Shown here one piece after another: positions 1 through 5,638 of a stretch of DNA of 6,382 bases. A model generated the notes under the pieces. The model did no database searches and was not told the origin of the DNA. It saw only the letters and a program-made list of their open reading frames with translations. Source of the DNA: Clostridiales bacterium (GTDB lineage: Bacteria; Bacillota; Clostridia; Oscillospirales; Oscillospiraceae); contig JAJBTD010000032.1 of the NCBI GenBank assembly GCA_020861055.1, positions 1 to 6,382 of the forward strand, written 5' to 3'. The position numbers and the translations under genes are program-made. Position 1 is the stretch's first letter, and every line of letters begins with the position of its first letter.

Positions 1-788
1 ATCCCCTCCTCATGCTCCAGGCATTCCAGCCCCAGAGCGCCGATATTCTGCTTCTCGATACCGGCGATCAGGGCCTGGGTGTCCATCAGCGGGCCGCGGG
101 CGCAGTTGATGAGAACGACCCCGTCCTTCATACGGGCGATGGCGTCGCTGTCGATCATGTGGTAGGTCTGCTCGCTCAGGTTGAGATGTACTGTGATGAT
201 GTCGCTCTCCCGATAGAGGGTGTCCAGATCCGTGTAGGTGAGCCAGCGGGACGCCTGCCCGTGGTGATAGTCGTAGCCCAAAATCCGACACCCGAAGCCG
301 GAGAGGTTTTGGGCGACCTGGGAGCCGATCCTGCCGGTCCCCAAAATGCCCACCGTCAAATTCCGCAGCTCCCGGCCATAAAGCCCCTGGAGGGAATAGT
401 CGTTCACCTGCGTCCGCCACAGCGCCGCTTTATAATGGCGCAGGCAGAGCAGCATCAGCATCACGGTGTATTCCGCCACCCCGTTGGGGTCGTAATACGC
501 GTTGCACACCGGCATGCCGATCTCCTTTGCGTGGGCCAGATCGATATGGTCATACCCGACGGTGCGCGTGGTCAGGCAGCGGATTCCCATCTGCCGATAG
601 GCATCCAGAAGCGCTGCGTCGATTCGCCCCTGGCCCAGCATCGTCACGCCGTCGCACCCCGCCGCCATGGGAGCATTCTCCATTGTGGGGACCTGCTCCG
701 TCAGCGCCAGCTCCACGCTGAACTGTTCGGCGCAGCGGGCGAAATGCGCCCTCTCATCGTCTCTGACTTCATAGGCAAGTATTTTCAT
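1..788 (-). CDS. D-2-hydroxyacid dehydrogenase (D-lactate dehydrogenase/VanH-like), 3' end outside window
   Basis: Predicted cytosolic NAD-dependent enzyme that interconverts a 2-oxoacid (pyruvate or a branched or aromatic oxoacid) and its D-2-hydroxyacid. Seen: 262 codons without a stop, running off the left edge; the family is usually about 320-340 residues, so roughly the last fifth is missing. The start MKILAYEVRD follows GGGAGGTG on the minus strand. The substrate-domain segment TRTVGYDHIDL (74-84) and PNGVAEYTVMLML (101-113) are followed by the Rossmann dinucleotide loop GTGRIG (150-155) and the catalytic-Arg motif NCARGPL (R231). The catalytic Glu is E258 in LECLE; the catalytic His lies beyond the edge. 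The usual Asp of the ALDVLE motif is Glu (E255). The stretch around 119-170 (WRTQVNDYSL, GRELRNLTVG) resembles VanH and related lactate dehydrogenases, but no van ligase is present, so a fermentative role is likelier. It is divergent from a Crp/Fnr regulator. The exact substrate is not determinable. Confidence 0.92.
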   Translation of the reverse strand, partial: MKILAYEVRDDERAHFARCAEQFSVELALTEQVPTMENAPMAAGCDGVTMLGQGRIDAALLDAYRQMGIRCLTTRTVGYDHIDLAHAKEIGMPVCNAYYDPNGVAEYTVMLMLLCLRHYKAALWRTQVNDYSLQGLYGRELRNLTVGILGTGRIGSQVAQNLSGFGCRILGYDYHHGQASRWLTYTDLDTLYRESDIITVHLNLSEQTYHMIDSDAIARMKDGVVLINCARGPLMDTQALIAGIEKQNIGALGLECLEHEEG

Positions 789-792
789 ACGG

Positions 793-799
793 CACCTCC
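793..799 (-). promoter_or_regulatory. Ribosome binding site of the D-2-hydroxyacid dehydrogenase
   Basis: GGAGGTG on the minus strand, four bases before the ATG at 788-786. It is a strong Shine-Dalgarno match and fixes the start. Confidence 0.8.
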
Positions 800-812
800 C
801 AAATGATCTGGT

Positions 813-840
813 TGCATGATAGCTCAGACTGTGCTATTCT
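813..840 (+). promoter_or_regulatory. Candidate sigma-A promoter of the Crp/Fnr regulator gene
   Basis: TTGCAT (813-818) and TATTCT (835-840) are separated by exactly 17 bases, a plausible sigma-A promoter with transcription starting near 847. The spacer is filled by a 19-bp palindrome. On the opposite strand, TATCAT (821-816) could be the -10 of the dehydrogenase gene with a poor -35, so the two promoters may overlap. Both are read by eye only. Confidence 0.5.
819..837. promoter_or_regulatory. 19-bp palindromic operator candidate between divergent genes
   Basis: ATAGCTCAGACTGTGCTAT is symmetric about A828: ATAGC/GCTAT and CAG/CTG pair, giving 16 of 18 non-central positions matched. A dyad of this size between divergently transcribed dehydrogenase and Crp/Fnr-type genes is what a homodimeric regulator would bind. 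It differs from the classical FNR box (TTGAT-N4-ATCAA) and the CRP box (TGTGA-N6-TCACA). Its position inside the spacer of the proposed rightward promoter suggests repression or autoregulation rather than class I/II activation of that gene. The link to the adjacent regulator is inference. Confidence 0.6.
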
Positions 841-862
841 GAATGTAACATAAATGACATTT

Positions 863-869
863 GGAGGGG
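863..869 (+). promoter_or_regulatory. Ribosome binding site deciding the regulator start
   Basis: GGAGGGG ends five bases before ATG 875; its GGAGG core is seven bases away. The in-frame ATG at 854 has no such site upstream. Confidence 0.75.
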
Positions 870-874
870 ACAAA

Positions 875-1534
875 ATGGAGATCAGGTTTTCCAATGAGGA
901 GATGGAGCTGTTTTCCCAGGCGGGATATCTGCGCCGCTATGCCCGGAATGAGATCATCTATCTGGAGGGGGACGCGGCCAATACGCTTTGCATCATCCGC
1001 ACCGGACGTGTGCGCATCCTGCTCAGTACGCCGGAGGGGGAGGAGCTGACACTGGAGATCGTAGAAAAAGGACGGCTATTTGGAGAGTCGTCCTTTCTGA
1101 GCAAAAGTCTGCGTCCCACCACCGTCCTGGCAGTGACCGATGTGGAGCTGATCTGCTGCACCATCCCCCAGCTGATTCCGTGTCTCTGCCGGAATCCGGA
1201 TGTTCTGACGAAGGTATTGCAGCACTGCTCCGAGACAATGAATCATCTCTCCTACACCCTGCATACCTTCCGCTTTATGGACCGCTATCAGCGGCTGGCC
1301 TCTTTCCTACTGACAGAGACAGGGACAGATCAGCCGGACAAGGGGATTACCGGTCAGTGCCTGCCATACACCCATGACGAGATCGCCATGTGTCTCGGTC
1401 TGGCCCGCCCGACGGTGAGCCAGGCGCTCAAGGAATTTGAGCGCAGAGGATGGGTGCGGTGCGCTTATGGGAGGGTCTACGTCCTGGATCGTGCCTCTCT
1501 GGAGCATACCGTAAACTCCGGTATCCGTCCGTGA
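875..1534 (+). CDS. Crp/Fnr-family transcriptional regulator
   Basis: A 219-residue cytosolic DNA-binding regulator of usual Crp/Fnr length. Seen: an N-terminal cyclic-nucleotide-binding-type beta-roll (about 1-105), with the turn EGDAANTLCIIRTGRVRILL and a phosphate-cassette-like FGE (69-71) followed by LRPTTVLAV (79-87); a long dimerisation helix (about 107-147); and a C-terminal HTH_Crp winged helix (about 165-208, YTHDEIAMCLGLARPTVSQA then FERRGWV). ATG 875 is chosen over ATG 854 because GGAGGGG (863-869) sits just before it and would lie inside the reading frame if translation began at 854. It lacks the FNR N-terminal cysteine cluster but has nine cysteines, including CC (94-95) and CLC (103-105). 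Glu71 and Arg80 resemble the CRP ligand contacts, but the effector is unknown. It is divergent from the D-2-hydroxyacid dehydrogenase gene, its likeliest target besides itself. Confidence 0.93.
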   Translation: MEIRFSNEEMELFSQAGYLRRYARNEIIYLEGDAANTLCIIRTGRVRILLSTPEGEELTLEIVEKGRLFGESSFLSKSLRPTTVLAVTDVELICCTIPQLIPCLCRNPDVLTKVLQHCSETMNHLSYTLHTFRFMDRYQRLASFLLTETGTDQPDKGITGQCLPYTHDEIAMCLGLARPTVSQALKEFERRGWVRCAYGRVYVLDRASLEHTVNSGIRP

Positions 1535-1556
1535 GGGCAGCGTTTACCCCTCGTCC

Positions 1557-2600
1557 TTATGATCCGATCGCCTCAAAGCTCCACAGGTTGTTGATCTGGT
1601 CGGAGAAGTCGGCAAAGCTCCAGCGCTTGGCGCTGTTGGTGGGGCTGTTGGGGTCCCGGATGGAGAGGGTCCCGTCCGATTCGTTGTAGGCGTAGAGGAC
1701 GATGTAGTGGCCATTGTCCGTGAAGATACCCTCACCCACGGAACAGATGACCGGATGGCCCGCCTCCAGGGCCTGGATGACCTGGTTCTCGTCCTTCAGG
1801 CCGAACTGCTCACACGCCTCGCTCATCAGCGTCCAGGAGGAGCCGTAGCCGCTGACATAATAGCCGTTCTCCTGGGCGTAGGCGGCGATGGACACCGGAT
1901 CGTTGCCGTTCCAGCCGGTGAGGTAGAGGGACACCATGGACAATGCCGTGGGCCCGCAGCCAGAGGTGCCGATGACCCCGTCGCCATAGCTCACATAGCC
2001 CCAGCGCTCGTCCCACTGGATGAGGGAGGGGAAGCTGGCGGAGCTGCCCTCGGCGGAGAGGTCGATGGAGGTCTCCGTGTTTCCCGCCAGATAGTCCAGA
2101 TAGTTCACCGCAAAGGGCATGGCCTCCGGGTAGCGCACCACGAAGGAGAGAATATTCTCCGGATAGACGGACAGATTTTTCAGCACCGTGGCCGCCTCCG
2201 GGTAGTCGTCCAGCAGGGCGTAGAGCTGCCCGCCGTAGCCAGTGTCGTCGGCGTACTGGGCCACCTCCGGGTCGTCCCTGGGGTCGGTCTCCTCCTTTGT
2301 CTCCGGGTCCTCTGACTGGCTCTCTTTCTCCGTCCCGTCGGTGACGTCGGCTGTGCCGGACGCCTCTGCCGCCGACGAGATAAGCCCCGCCACATGGACG
2401 AGTTGGGTGATGGTCATGACCAGTGCCAGCAGTGCGGCGATGCCGAAGAAGATCAGCTCCACCCTGGCCCAGGGGGTCCTGCGCTGCCGACGGCGGCGAT
2501 GCTTGCGAACCGGGGGCGTGTAGGGCGCTTCCTCCGCTGGCTCCGTCGCCTGCTCCCAGGTGTTGGCCTCTGTCTGAGACTGCTCCTGTACCTGATCCAC
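1557..2600 (-). CDS. Membrane-anchored extracellular C39-like cysteine peptidase
   Basis: 347 residues from GTG 2600-2598. Domain order: a hydrophilic, acidic cytosolic tail (1-31); a very basic block RKHRRRRQRR (32-41); one membrane segment (about 47-75); an acidic, Ser/Thr-rich linker (85-112); a helical region with three YPE motifs (133, 146, 157); and a papain-fold C39-like domain (about 190-347). The domain carries QWDERWG (195-201), the nucleophile motif GTSGCGPTALSM (C215), the histidine motif DNGHYIVL (H298) and the acid motif IRDPNSP (D316), so the triad is complete. The basic block before the membrane segment predicts N-in/C-out, with the peptidase at the cell surface. The fold matches Peptidase_C39_2-type proteins, distinct from bacteriocin-transporter C39 domains, since no ABC parts are attached. 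The substrate is unknown. An upstream in-frame ATG at 2636 is rejected because it lies in the -10 box and has no ribosome binding site. Apparently monocistronic; converges on the regulator gene, 22 bp apart. Confidence 0.9.
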   Translation of the reverse strand: MDQVQEQSQTEANTWEQATEPAEEAPYTPPVRKHRRRRQRRTPWARVELIFFGIAALLALVMTITQLVHVAGLISSAAEASGTADVTDGTEKESQSEDPETKEETDPRDDPEVAQYADDTGYGGQLYALLDDYPEAATVLKNLSVYPENILSFVVRYPEAMPFAVNYLDYLAGNTETSIDLSAEGSSASFPSLIQWDERWGYVSYGDGVIGTSGCGPTALSMVSLYLTGWNGNDPVSIAAYAQENGYYVSGYGSSWTLMSEACEQFGLKDENQVIQALEAGHPVICSVGEGIFTDNGHYIVLYAYNESDGTLSIRDPNSPTNSAKRWSFADFSDQINNLWSFEAIGS

Positions 2601-2608
2601 GGCGTTCC

Positions 2609-2614
2609 CCTCCT
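2609..2614 (-). promoter_or_regulatory. Ribosome binding site of the C39-like peptidase (decides the GTG start)
   Basis: A perfect AGGAGG on the minus strand, eight bases before GTG 2600-2598. It would be internal to the coding frame if the ATG at 2636 were used. Confidence 0.8.
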
Positions 2615-2634
2615 TTTCTCTCTCTGTTCGCCAC

Positions 2635-2663
2635 ATTATACCATTTCACAGCGGGAGGGACAA
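2635..2663 (-). promoter_or_regulatory. Sigma-A promoter of the C39-like peptidase gene
   Basis: On the minus strand, TTGTCC (2663-2658), a 17-base spacer, then TATAAT (2640-2635) preceded by TGG, an extended -10. Predicted transcription start is near 2628, giving a leader of about 28 nt that contains the AGGAGG. This is the strongest promoter match in the window. Confidence 0.8.
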
Positions 2664-2694
2664 GGGAAAATGTCTGAACAGCGGGAAATCCGGC

Positions 2695-2730
2695 ATAAAA
2701 AGACCCCCTGGCGTTGTTTCGCCAGGGGGA
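2695..2730 (-). terminator. Intrinsic terminator of the esterase/ATP-grasp operon
   Basis: A perfect 10-bp stem, CCCCCTGGCG (2704-2713) and CGCCAGGGGG (2720-2729), with a 6-base loop. On the minus strand it is followed by TCTTTTTAT. It begins 15 bases after the ATP-grasp stop codon. It stands upstream of the C39-like peptidase promoter and insulates that gene from the operon. Confidence 0.93.
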
Positions 2731-2744
2731 TTTGCGAACGCTGT

Positions 2745-3938
2745 TTACCGGACCTGGAGCACGTCCTGATAGAACAGATCCAGAGCCTCCTTGGTGGGGA
2801 AGGTGGCCACATACATCTGGTTGCCCATGGCGTCGGCGAGGGCGTCGGGGATGCGGCCCACCATCTTCATGTTGGCGGCATATTTGCTCATGATCTCGGC
2901 GTGGCTGTAGACGAAATCCTTGCCGTCCCGGCGGCCTGCGTAGGCGCAGAAGGCGTGCTCCCCCTCCGGGAGAGAGGACTTGTCATAGGCGATCATGTCG
3001 GCCCAGATCTTGTACACGTCGGTGCTGTGGGCGAAGTCCATCATATCCGGGGAGAAGCCGCCGCAGGGGCGCATATTGACCTCCAGGGCCACCACCTGAC
3101 CCTTTTTGCCCAGGCTCTTCTGGTCCTCGGTGAGACGGAAGAACTCGAAGTGGACGAACCGGCTCTTGACGCCGAAGGCCTTGACGGTGGCCCGGCCGGC
3201 GGCACGGGTATCCTCCGGCAGCTCCTTGAGGATGTAGTAGATGGAGTTGTCGTTGTCGTTGACGATGTCCATAATGGAGTTGGGGGTGACGTTGCCCGTC
3301 TCAAACAGAGGCTCTCCGTTAGAGTCGATGATGGCGTCGTAGGAGTTGACCTCTGCGTGGACGAACTCCTCCATGATATAGGTCACGGCGGGGTCTTTGA
3401 CCTCGAAGAACCGCTTCAACTCCTCCTCGTTGGACAGCTTGTGGGTGTCGGAGGCCCCCACGCCGTTGTCCGGCTTGACGATGACGGGATACTTCACCCG
3501 GCGGATGAAGTTCTTGCAGCCCTCCACCGTGTCCACCAGATGGTACCGGGCCACGGGGATGCCCGCCTTGCGGTAATAGGTCTTCATCTTGGACTTGTAC
3601 TTGATGCGGGGCATGTCCTCCACCTGGAAGCCGCTGGTGATGTGGAAGGCGGTGCGGAGCTTGGCGTCCCGCTCCAGCCAGTACTCGTTGTTGGACTCCA
3701 GCCAGTCAATGGGGCCGTGCTTAAAGATCAGGAAAGCCACCGCCCGATAGACCTCGTCATAGTTTTCCAGGTTGCTCACCTTGTAGTATTCGTTCAGGCT
3801 GGCCTTCAGGTCGGCGGACAGCTCGTTATAGGGCTGGTCGCCGATGCCCAGGACGTTCATTCCGTTCTTCTTCAGCTCCCGGCAGAACAGCCAGTAGTTG
3901 GTGGGGAAGTTGGGAGAGATGAAGATAAAGTTTTTCAT
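2745..3938 (-). CDS. ATP-grasp carboxylate-amine (or -thiol) ligase, substrate unknown
   Basis: 397 residues, soluble. An N-terminal Rossmann-like pre-ATP-grasp domain (about 1-110, beginning KNFIFISPNFPTNYW) is followed by the ATP-grasp fold: lysine-rich segment at 112-119, ATP-binding strand and glycine loop IVKPDNGVGASDT (153-165, K155), hinge YIMEEF (187-192), and metal-binding acids in HFEFF (E265) and ALEVNMRPCGG (E286, N288, R290). Enzymes of this fold activate a carboxylate as an acyl-phosphate and join it to an amine or other nucleophile; all core residues are present, so it should be active. It is closer in style to biotin-carboxylase/PurD/dipeptide-ligase proteins than to D-Ala-D-Ala ligase. 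It is the last gene of a three-gene operon after two alpha/beta-hydrolases, 60 bp behind the second, and is followed by a strong terminator. The start has only a poor Shine-Dalgarno sequence. Possible products are a dipeptide, an acyl-amino acid or a modified carboxylate; none can be selected. Confidence 0.88.
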   Translation of the reverse strand: MKNFIFISPNFPTNYWLFCRELKKNGMNVLGIGDQPYNELSADLKASLNEYYKVSNLENYDEVYRAVAFLIFKHGPIDWLESNNEYWLERDAKLRTAFHITSGFQVEDMPRIKYKSKMKTYYRKAGIPVARYHLVDTVEGCKNFIRRVKYPVIVKPDNGVGASDTHKLSNEEELKRFFEVKDPAVTYIMEEFVHAEVNSYDAIIDSNGEPLFETGNVTPNSIMDIVNDNDNSIYYILKELPEDTRAAGRATVKAFGVKSRFVHFEFFRLTEDQKSLGKKGQVVALEVNMRPCGGFSPDMMDFAHSTDVYKIWADMIAYDKSSLPEGEHAFCAYAGRRDGKDFVYSHAEIMSKYAANMKMVGRIPDALADAMGNQMYVATFPTKEALDLFYQDVLQVR

Positions 3939-3998
3939 AGGGATCGCTCGCTTTCGTTTTCTCAGGTTTTTATGGTTGAATGGTTCATGTCGTCCGGT

Positions 3999-4750
3999 TC
4001 AGCTGAGCAGGTAGGGCACGAAGTAGGCCACCTGCTTGTACCACCAGGGCCAGTCGTGGCAGCAGTCATAGCCCCAGTAGTCTACCCAGGTGTGGATGCC
4101 CTTGCGCTGGAGGATGCCGTGGAGCTGCCGGGTGGAGTCGGGCAGCTCCCAGTTGCCCAGGCCCACGCAGATCACTGACTTCTTCTGGTTGTACAGCTCG
4201 ATATAGGGGTGATCCTCCGGCAGATTGGCCATATAGTGGACGGGGGAGTTCTGATACACCACCTCGTCCATATAGCCGTCAAAGCCGTAGTCGGCGGTGT
4301 AGATGCCGCTGAGGGCCAGCAGACCGTCGAACAGGTCGGGGCGGCGGTAGAACAGGTTGGCGGCGTGAGTGGCCCCAGGCTGCACCCAAAGGCGATGACG
4401 CCGGGATACCCCTCCCAGCCGTTGCGCTCGTTGGCCAGCCCCCGGAGAAAGGGCACCATCTCGTCGGTGATATAGCGCATCCACTGCTCATGGCGGCGGG
4501 CGCGCCAGTAGGGGTCGCCGCTCTTATCGGACCAGGTCTCTTTATCCAGTGTGTCGATGGACAGCACCATGACCTGGCCGGATTCGATCCAGGGGGCCCA
4601 GGCGTCGGTCATCTTGTAGTTTTCAAAGTCGTAGAACCGCCCGTCCTGGCAGGGGATAAAGATCACCGGTCGTCCGGCGTGGCCGTAGAGCTTGCACTCC
4701 ATCTCCCGGTCCAGGGCGGGGCTGTAGTCCTTAAAATAGTTGGTTTCCAT
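3999..4750 (-). pseudogene. Alpha/beta-hydrolase (esterase-D-like) split by a one-base frameshift
   Basis: The frame from ATG 4750 (METNYFKDYS) is family-like through residue 126, reaching the nucleophile elbow FGCSLG (GxSxG, S124). It then continues out of frame in Thr/Pro/Ser-rich sequence for 66 residues to a stop at 4172. The -1 frame resumes at once with ATHAANLFYRRPDLFDG and runs to TGA 4001-3999, carrying the probable catalytic-His motif CCHDWPWWYK (H232 in the repaired protein). Adding one G to the G4 run at 4376-4373 gives an intact 250-residue hydrolase of normal family length. As sequenced, the product would be 192 residues and lack the histidine, so inactive. Both halves otherwise look undamaged, so the lesion is recent, phase-variable or a homopolymer sequencing error. 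A purine-rich GGGAG ribosome site precedes the ATG. It lies between the first hydrolase gene (46 bp) and the ATP-grasp gene (60 bp). Confidence 0.85.
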
Positions 4751-4796
4751 CTCTCTGTCTCTCCCTGTGGGGTTGTGGGTCGCCGCGCCCGCCGGG

Positions 4797-5561
4797 TCAG
4801 GGCCGGTACAGCAGTACGTTGAGGAAAAAGGGAATCTGCTTTTCCCAGCAGGCCTCGCAGTGGTCGCCTCTGGGGACGATACGGCTGGTGAGCAGCACCC
4901 TCCGGTCCAGCAGCATGGCGGTGACCTCGCCGAACTGGTGGGCCATGTTGGGGTGGAACTTCATCTCACGGGAGCCGTAGTCCATGTACACCACCGTATC
5001 CGGGTCAAGGGGGGCCCGGAGGATCATGTCCTCCAGCTGGTCGGTGGCAAACCAGATGGAGGGGGAGAGAGCCGCCCCACGGGAAAACACGTCGTTGTAG
5101 GCCAGCACCCCGTACAGGCTCATCAGTCCGCCCATGGAGCTGCCCCCCAGGAAGGTGTTGGCCCGATCGGGGAGGGTGCGGTATCTCCCGTCGATGAGGG
5201 GCTTGAACACCTCCACGAACCAGTCCATGGTGATCTTGCCCCGGCCCTGGATGGAGCCAAGGGTGGGGTCGCGGAAGGTGAAGGGAGAATACTCCGACAG
5301 ACGGCCCCCGTCGGGGCTGTGGTTGCACTCCACGGCGGCCACGATCAGCTCCGTGTCGGTATAATCCAGATACTTGCCCATCCCCCAGCTCTTGCCGTAG
5401 GTGGCGTCCTCGTCGAAAAAGACGTTGTGGCCGTCGAACATATAGAGAACGGGATAGCGCTGCTCCGGCATCTCCTCATAGGAGGTGGGGAGGTAGACGT
5501 AGGCCCGCCGGGATTCCGGGCCGGTGGGGGAGGGAAAGAGGATATCCCAGGTATCGATCAT
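4797..5561 (-). CDS. Alpha/beta-hydrolase, putative esterase family (Fes/IroE/esterase-D-like)
   Basis: 254 residues, no signal peptide, so cytosolic. Seen: an N-terminal strand region with RRAYVYLP (18-25) and YPVLYMFDGHNVFF (36-49), typical of PF00756-type esterases; the nucleophile elbow LGGSSMGG (S142 in GxSxG); a likely catalytic acid in MDYGSRE (D194); and a C-terminal histidine in GDHCEACW (H234). The triad is complete and the length usual. PF00756 members include siderophore esterases (Fes, IroE), S-formylglutathione hydrolase and feruloyl or mycolyl esterases, so the fold does not give the substrate. It is first in a leftward operon with a second, frameshifted hydrolase and an ATP-grasp ligase, which suggests release, trimming or repair of an ester or amide made by the ligase. 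AGGAGG (5578-5573) lies 11 bases before the ATG, a longish spacing; no better in-frame start is visible. Confidence 0.9.
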   Translation of the reverse strand: MIDTWDILFPSPTGPESRRAYVYLPTSYEEMPEQRYPVLYMFDGHNVFFDEDATYGKSWGMGKYLDYTDTELIVAAVECNHSPDGGRLSEYSPFTFRDPTLGSIQGRGKITMDWFVEVFKPLIDGRYRTLPDRANTFLGGSSMGGLMSLYGVLAYNDVFSRGAALSPSIWFATDQLEDMILRAPLDPDTVVYMDYGSREMKFHPNMAHQFGEVTAMLLDRRVLLTSRIVPRGDHCEACWEKQIPFFLNVLLYRP

Positions 5562-5572
5562 AAATGCGTGCG

Positions 5573-5578
5573 CCTCCT
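5573..5578 (-). promoter_or_regulatory. Ribosome binding site of the first hydrolase gene
   Basis: AGGAGG on the minus strand, 11 bases upstream of ATG 5561-5559. The motif is perfect but the spacing is longer than usual. Confidence 0.65.
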
Positions 5579-5581
5579 GCG

Positions 5582-5599
5582 AAGTAAATCAAATTACTT
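5582..5599. repeat. Inverted repeat in the operon leader
   Basis: AAGTAA (5582-5587) and TTACTT (5594-5599) form a perfect 6-bp dyad around ATCAAA. It falls roughly at +4 to +21 of the predicted transcript, between promoter and ribosome site, so it could be a repressor operator just downstream of the start or a weak AT hairpin. No regulator gene lies beside it. Confidence 0.5.
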
Positions 5600-5609
5600 G
5601 CGCCCTTGC

Positions 5610-5638
5610 AGTTTAGCACAGGAATACAAAGATTTCAA
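5610..5638 (-). promoter_or_regulatory. Sigma-A promoter of the hydrolase/ATP-grasp operon
   Basis: On the minus strand, TTGAAA (5638-5633), 17 bases, then TAAACT (5615-5610). The -35 matches consensus at five of six positions. Transcription would start near 5603, giving a leader of about 40 nt. A second TTGAAA lies 12 bases upstream in a tandem repeat, and with an 18-base spacer it faces a poorer TATTCC (5626-5621). Confidence 0.7.

Noticed and set aside
12..806. 264-codon open frame on the plus strand
   Set aside because: Shadow of the D-2-hydroxyacid dehydrogenase, whose opposite-strand frame carries the Rossmann loop and catalytic motifs and has a strong ribosome site.
1506..1552. Terminator for the Crp/Fnr gene or the convergent C39-like gene
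   Set aside because: Short dyads exist (ATACCG/CGGTAT at 1506-1524; GAGGG/CCCTC at 1533-1552; GTAAAC/GTTTAC at 1511-1547), but the stems are only 5-6 bp and no T-run follows on either strand.
1..3938. Vancomycin-resistance cluster (VanH-like dehydrogenase plus ATP-grasp ligase)
   Set aside because: The two genes are in different transcription units with unrelated genes between them, the ligase is not of the D-Ala-D-Ala/D-Lac type, and there is no VanX, VanR or VanS. The dehydrogenase similarity is family-level.
2394..4178. 594-codon open frame on the plus strand
   Set aside because: It is antisense to the ATP-grasp gene and parts of its neighbours, runs through a terminator and a promoter, and has a Val/Gly/His/Leu-rich composition typical of the complement of GC-biased codons. 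No domain is recognisable.
4172..4372. Out-of-frame 66-residue tail of the second hydrolase as a genuine alternative C-terminus
   Set aside because: Its Thr/Pro/Ser/Cys/Trp-rich composition is that of a shifted frame, while the -1 frame over the same bases encodes clear hydrolase sequence.
2745..5561. Siderophore (enterobactin-type) utilisation operon because of the Fes/IroE-like hydrolase
   Set aside because: No NRPS, iron transporter or Fur-like site is visible, and PF00756 enzymes act on many substrates.
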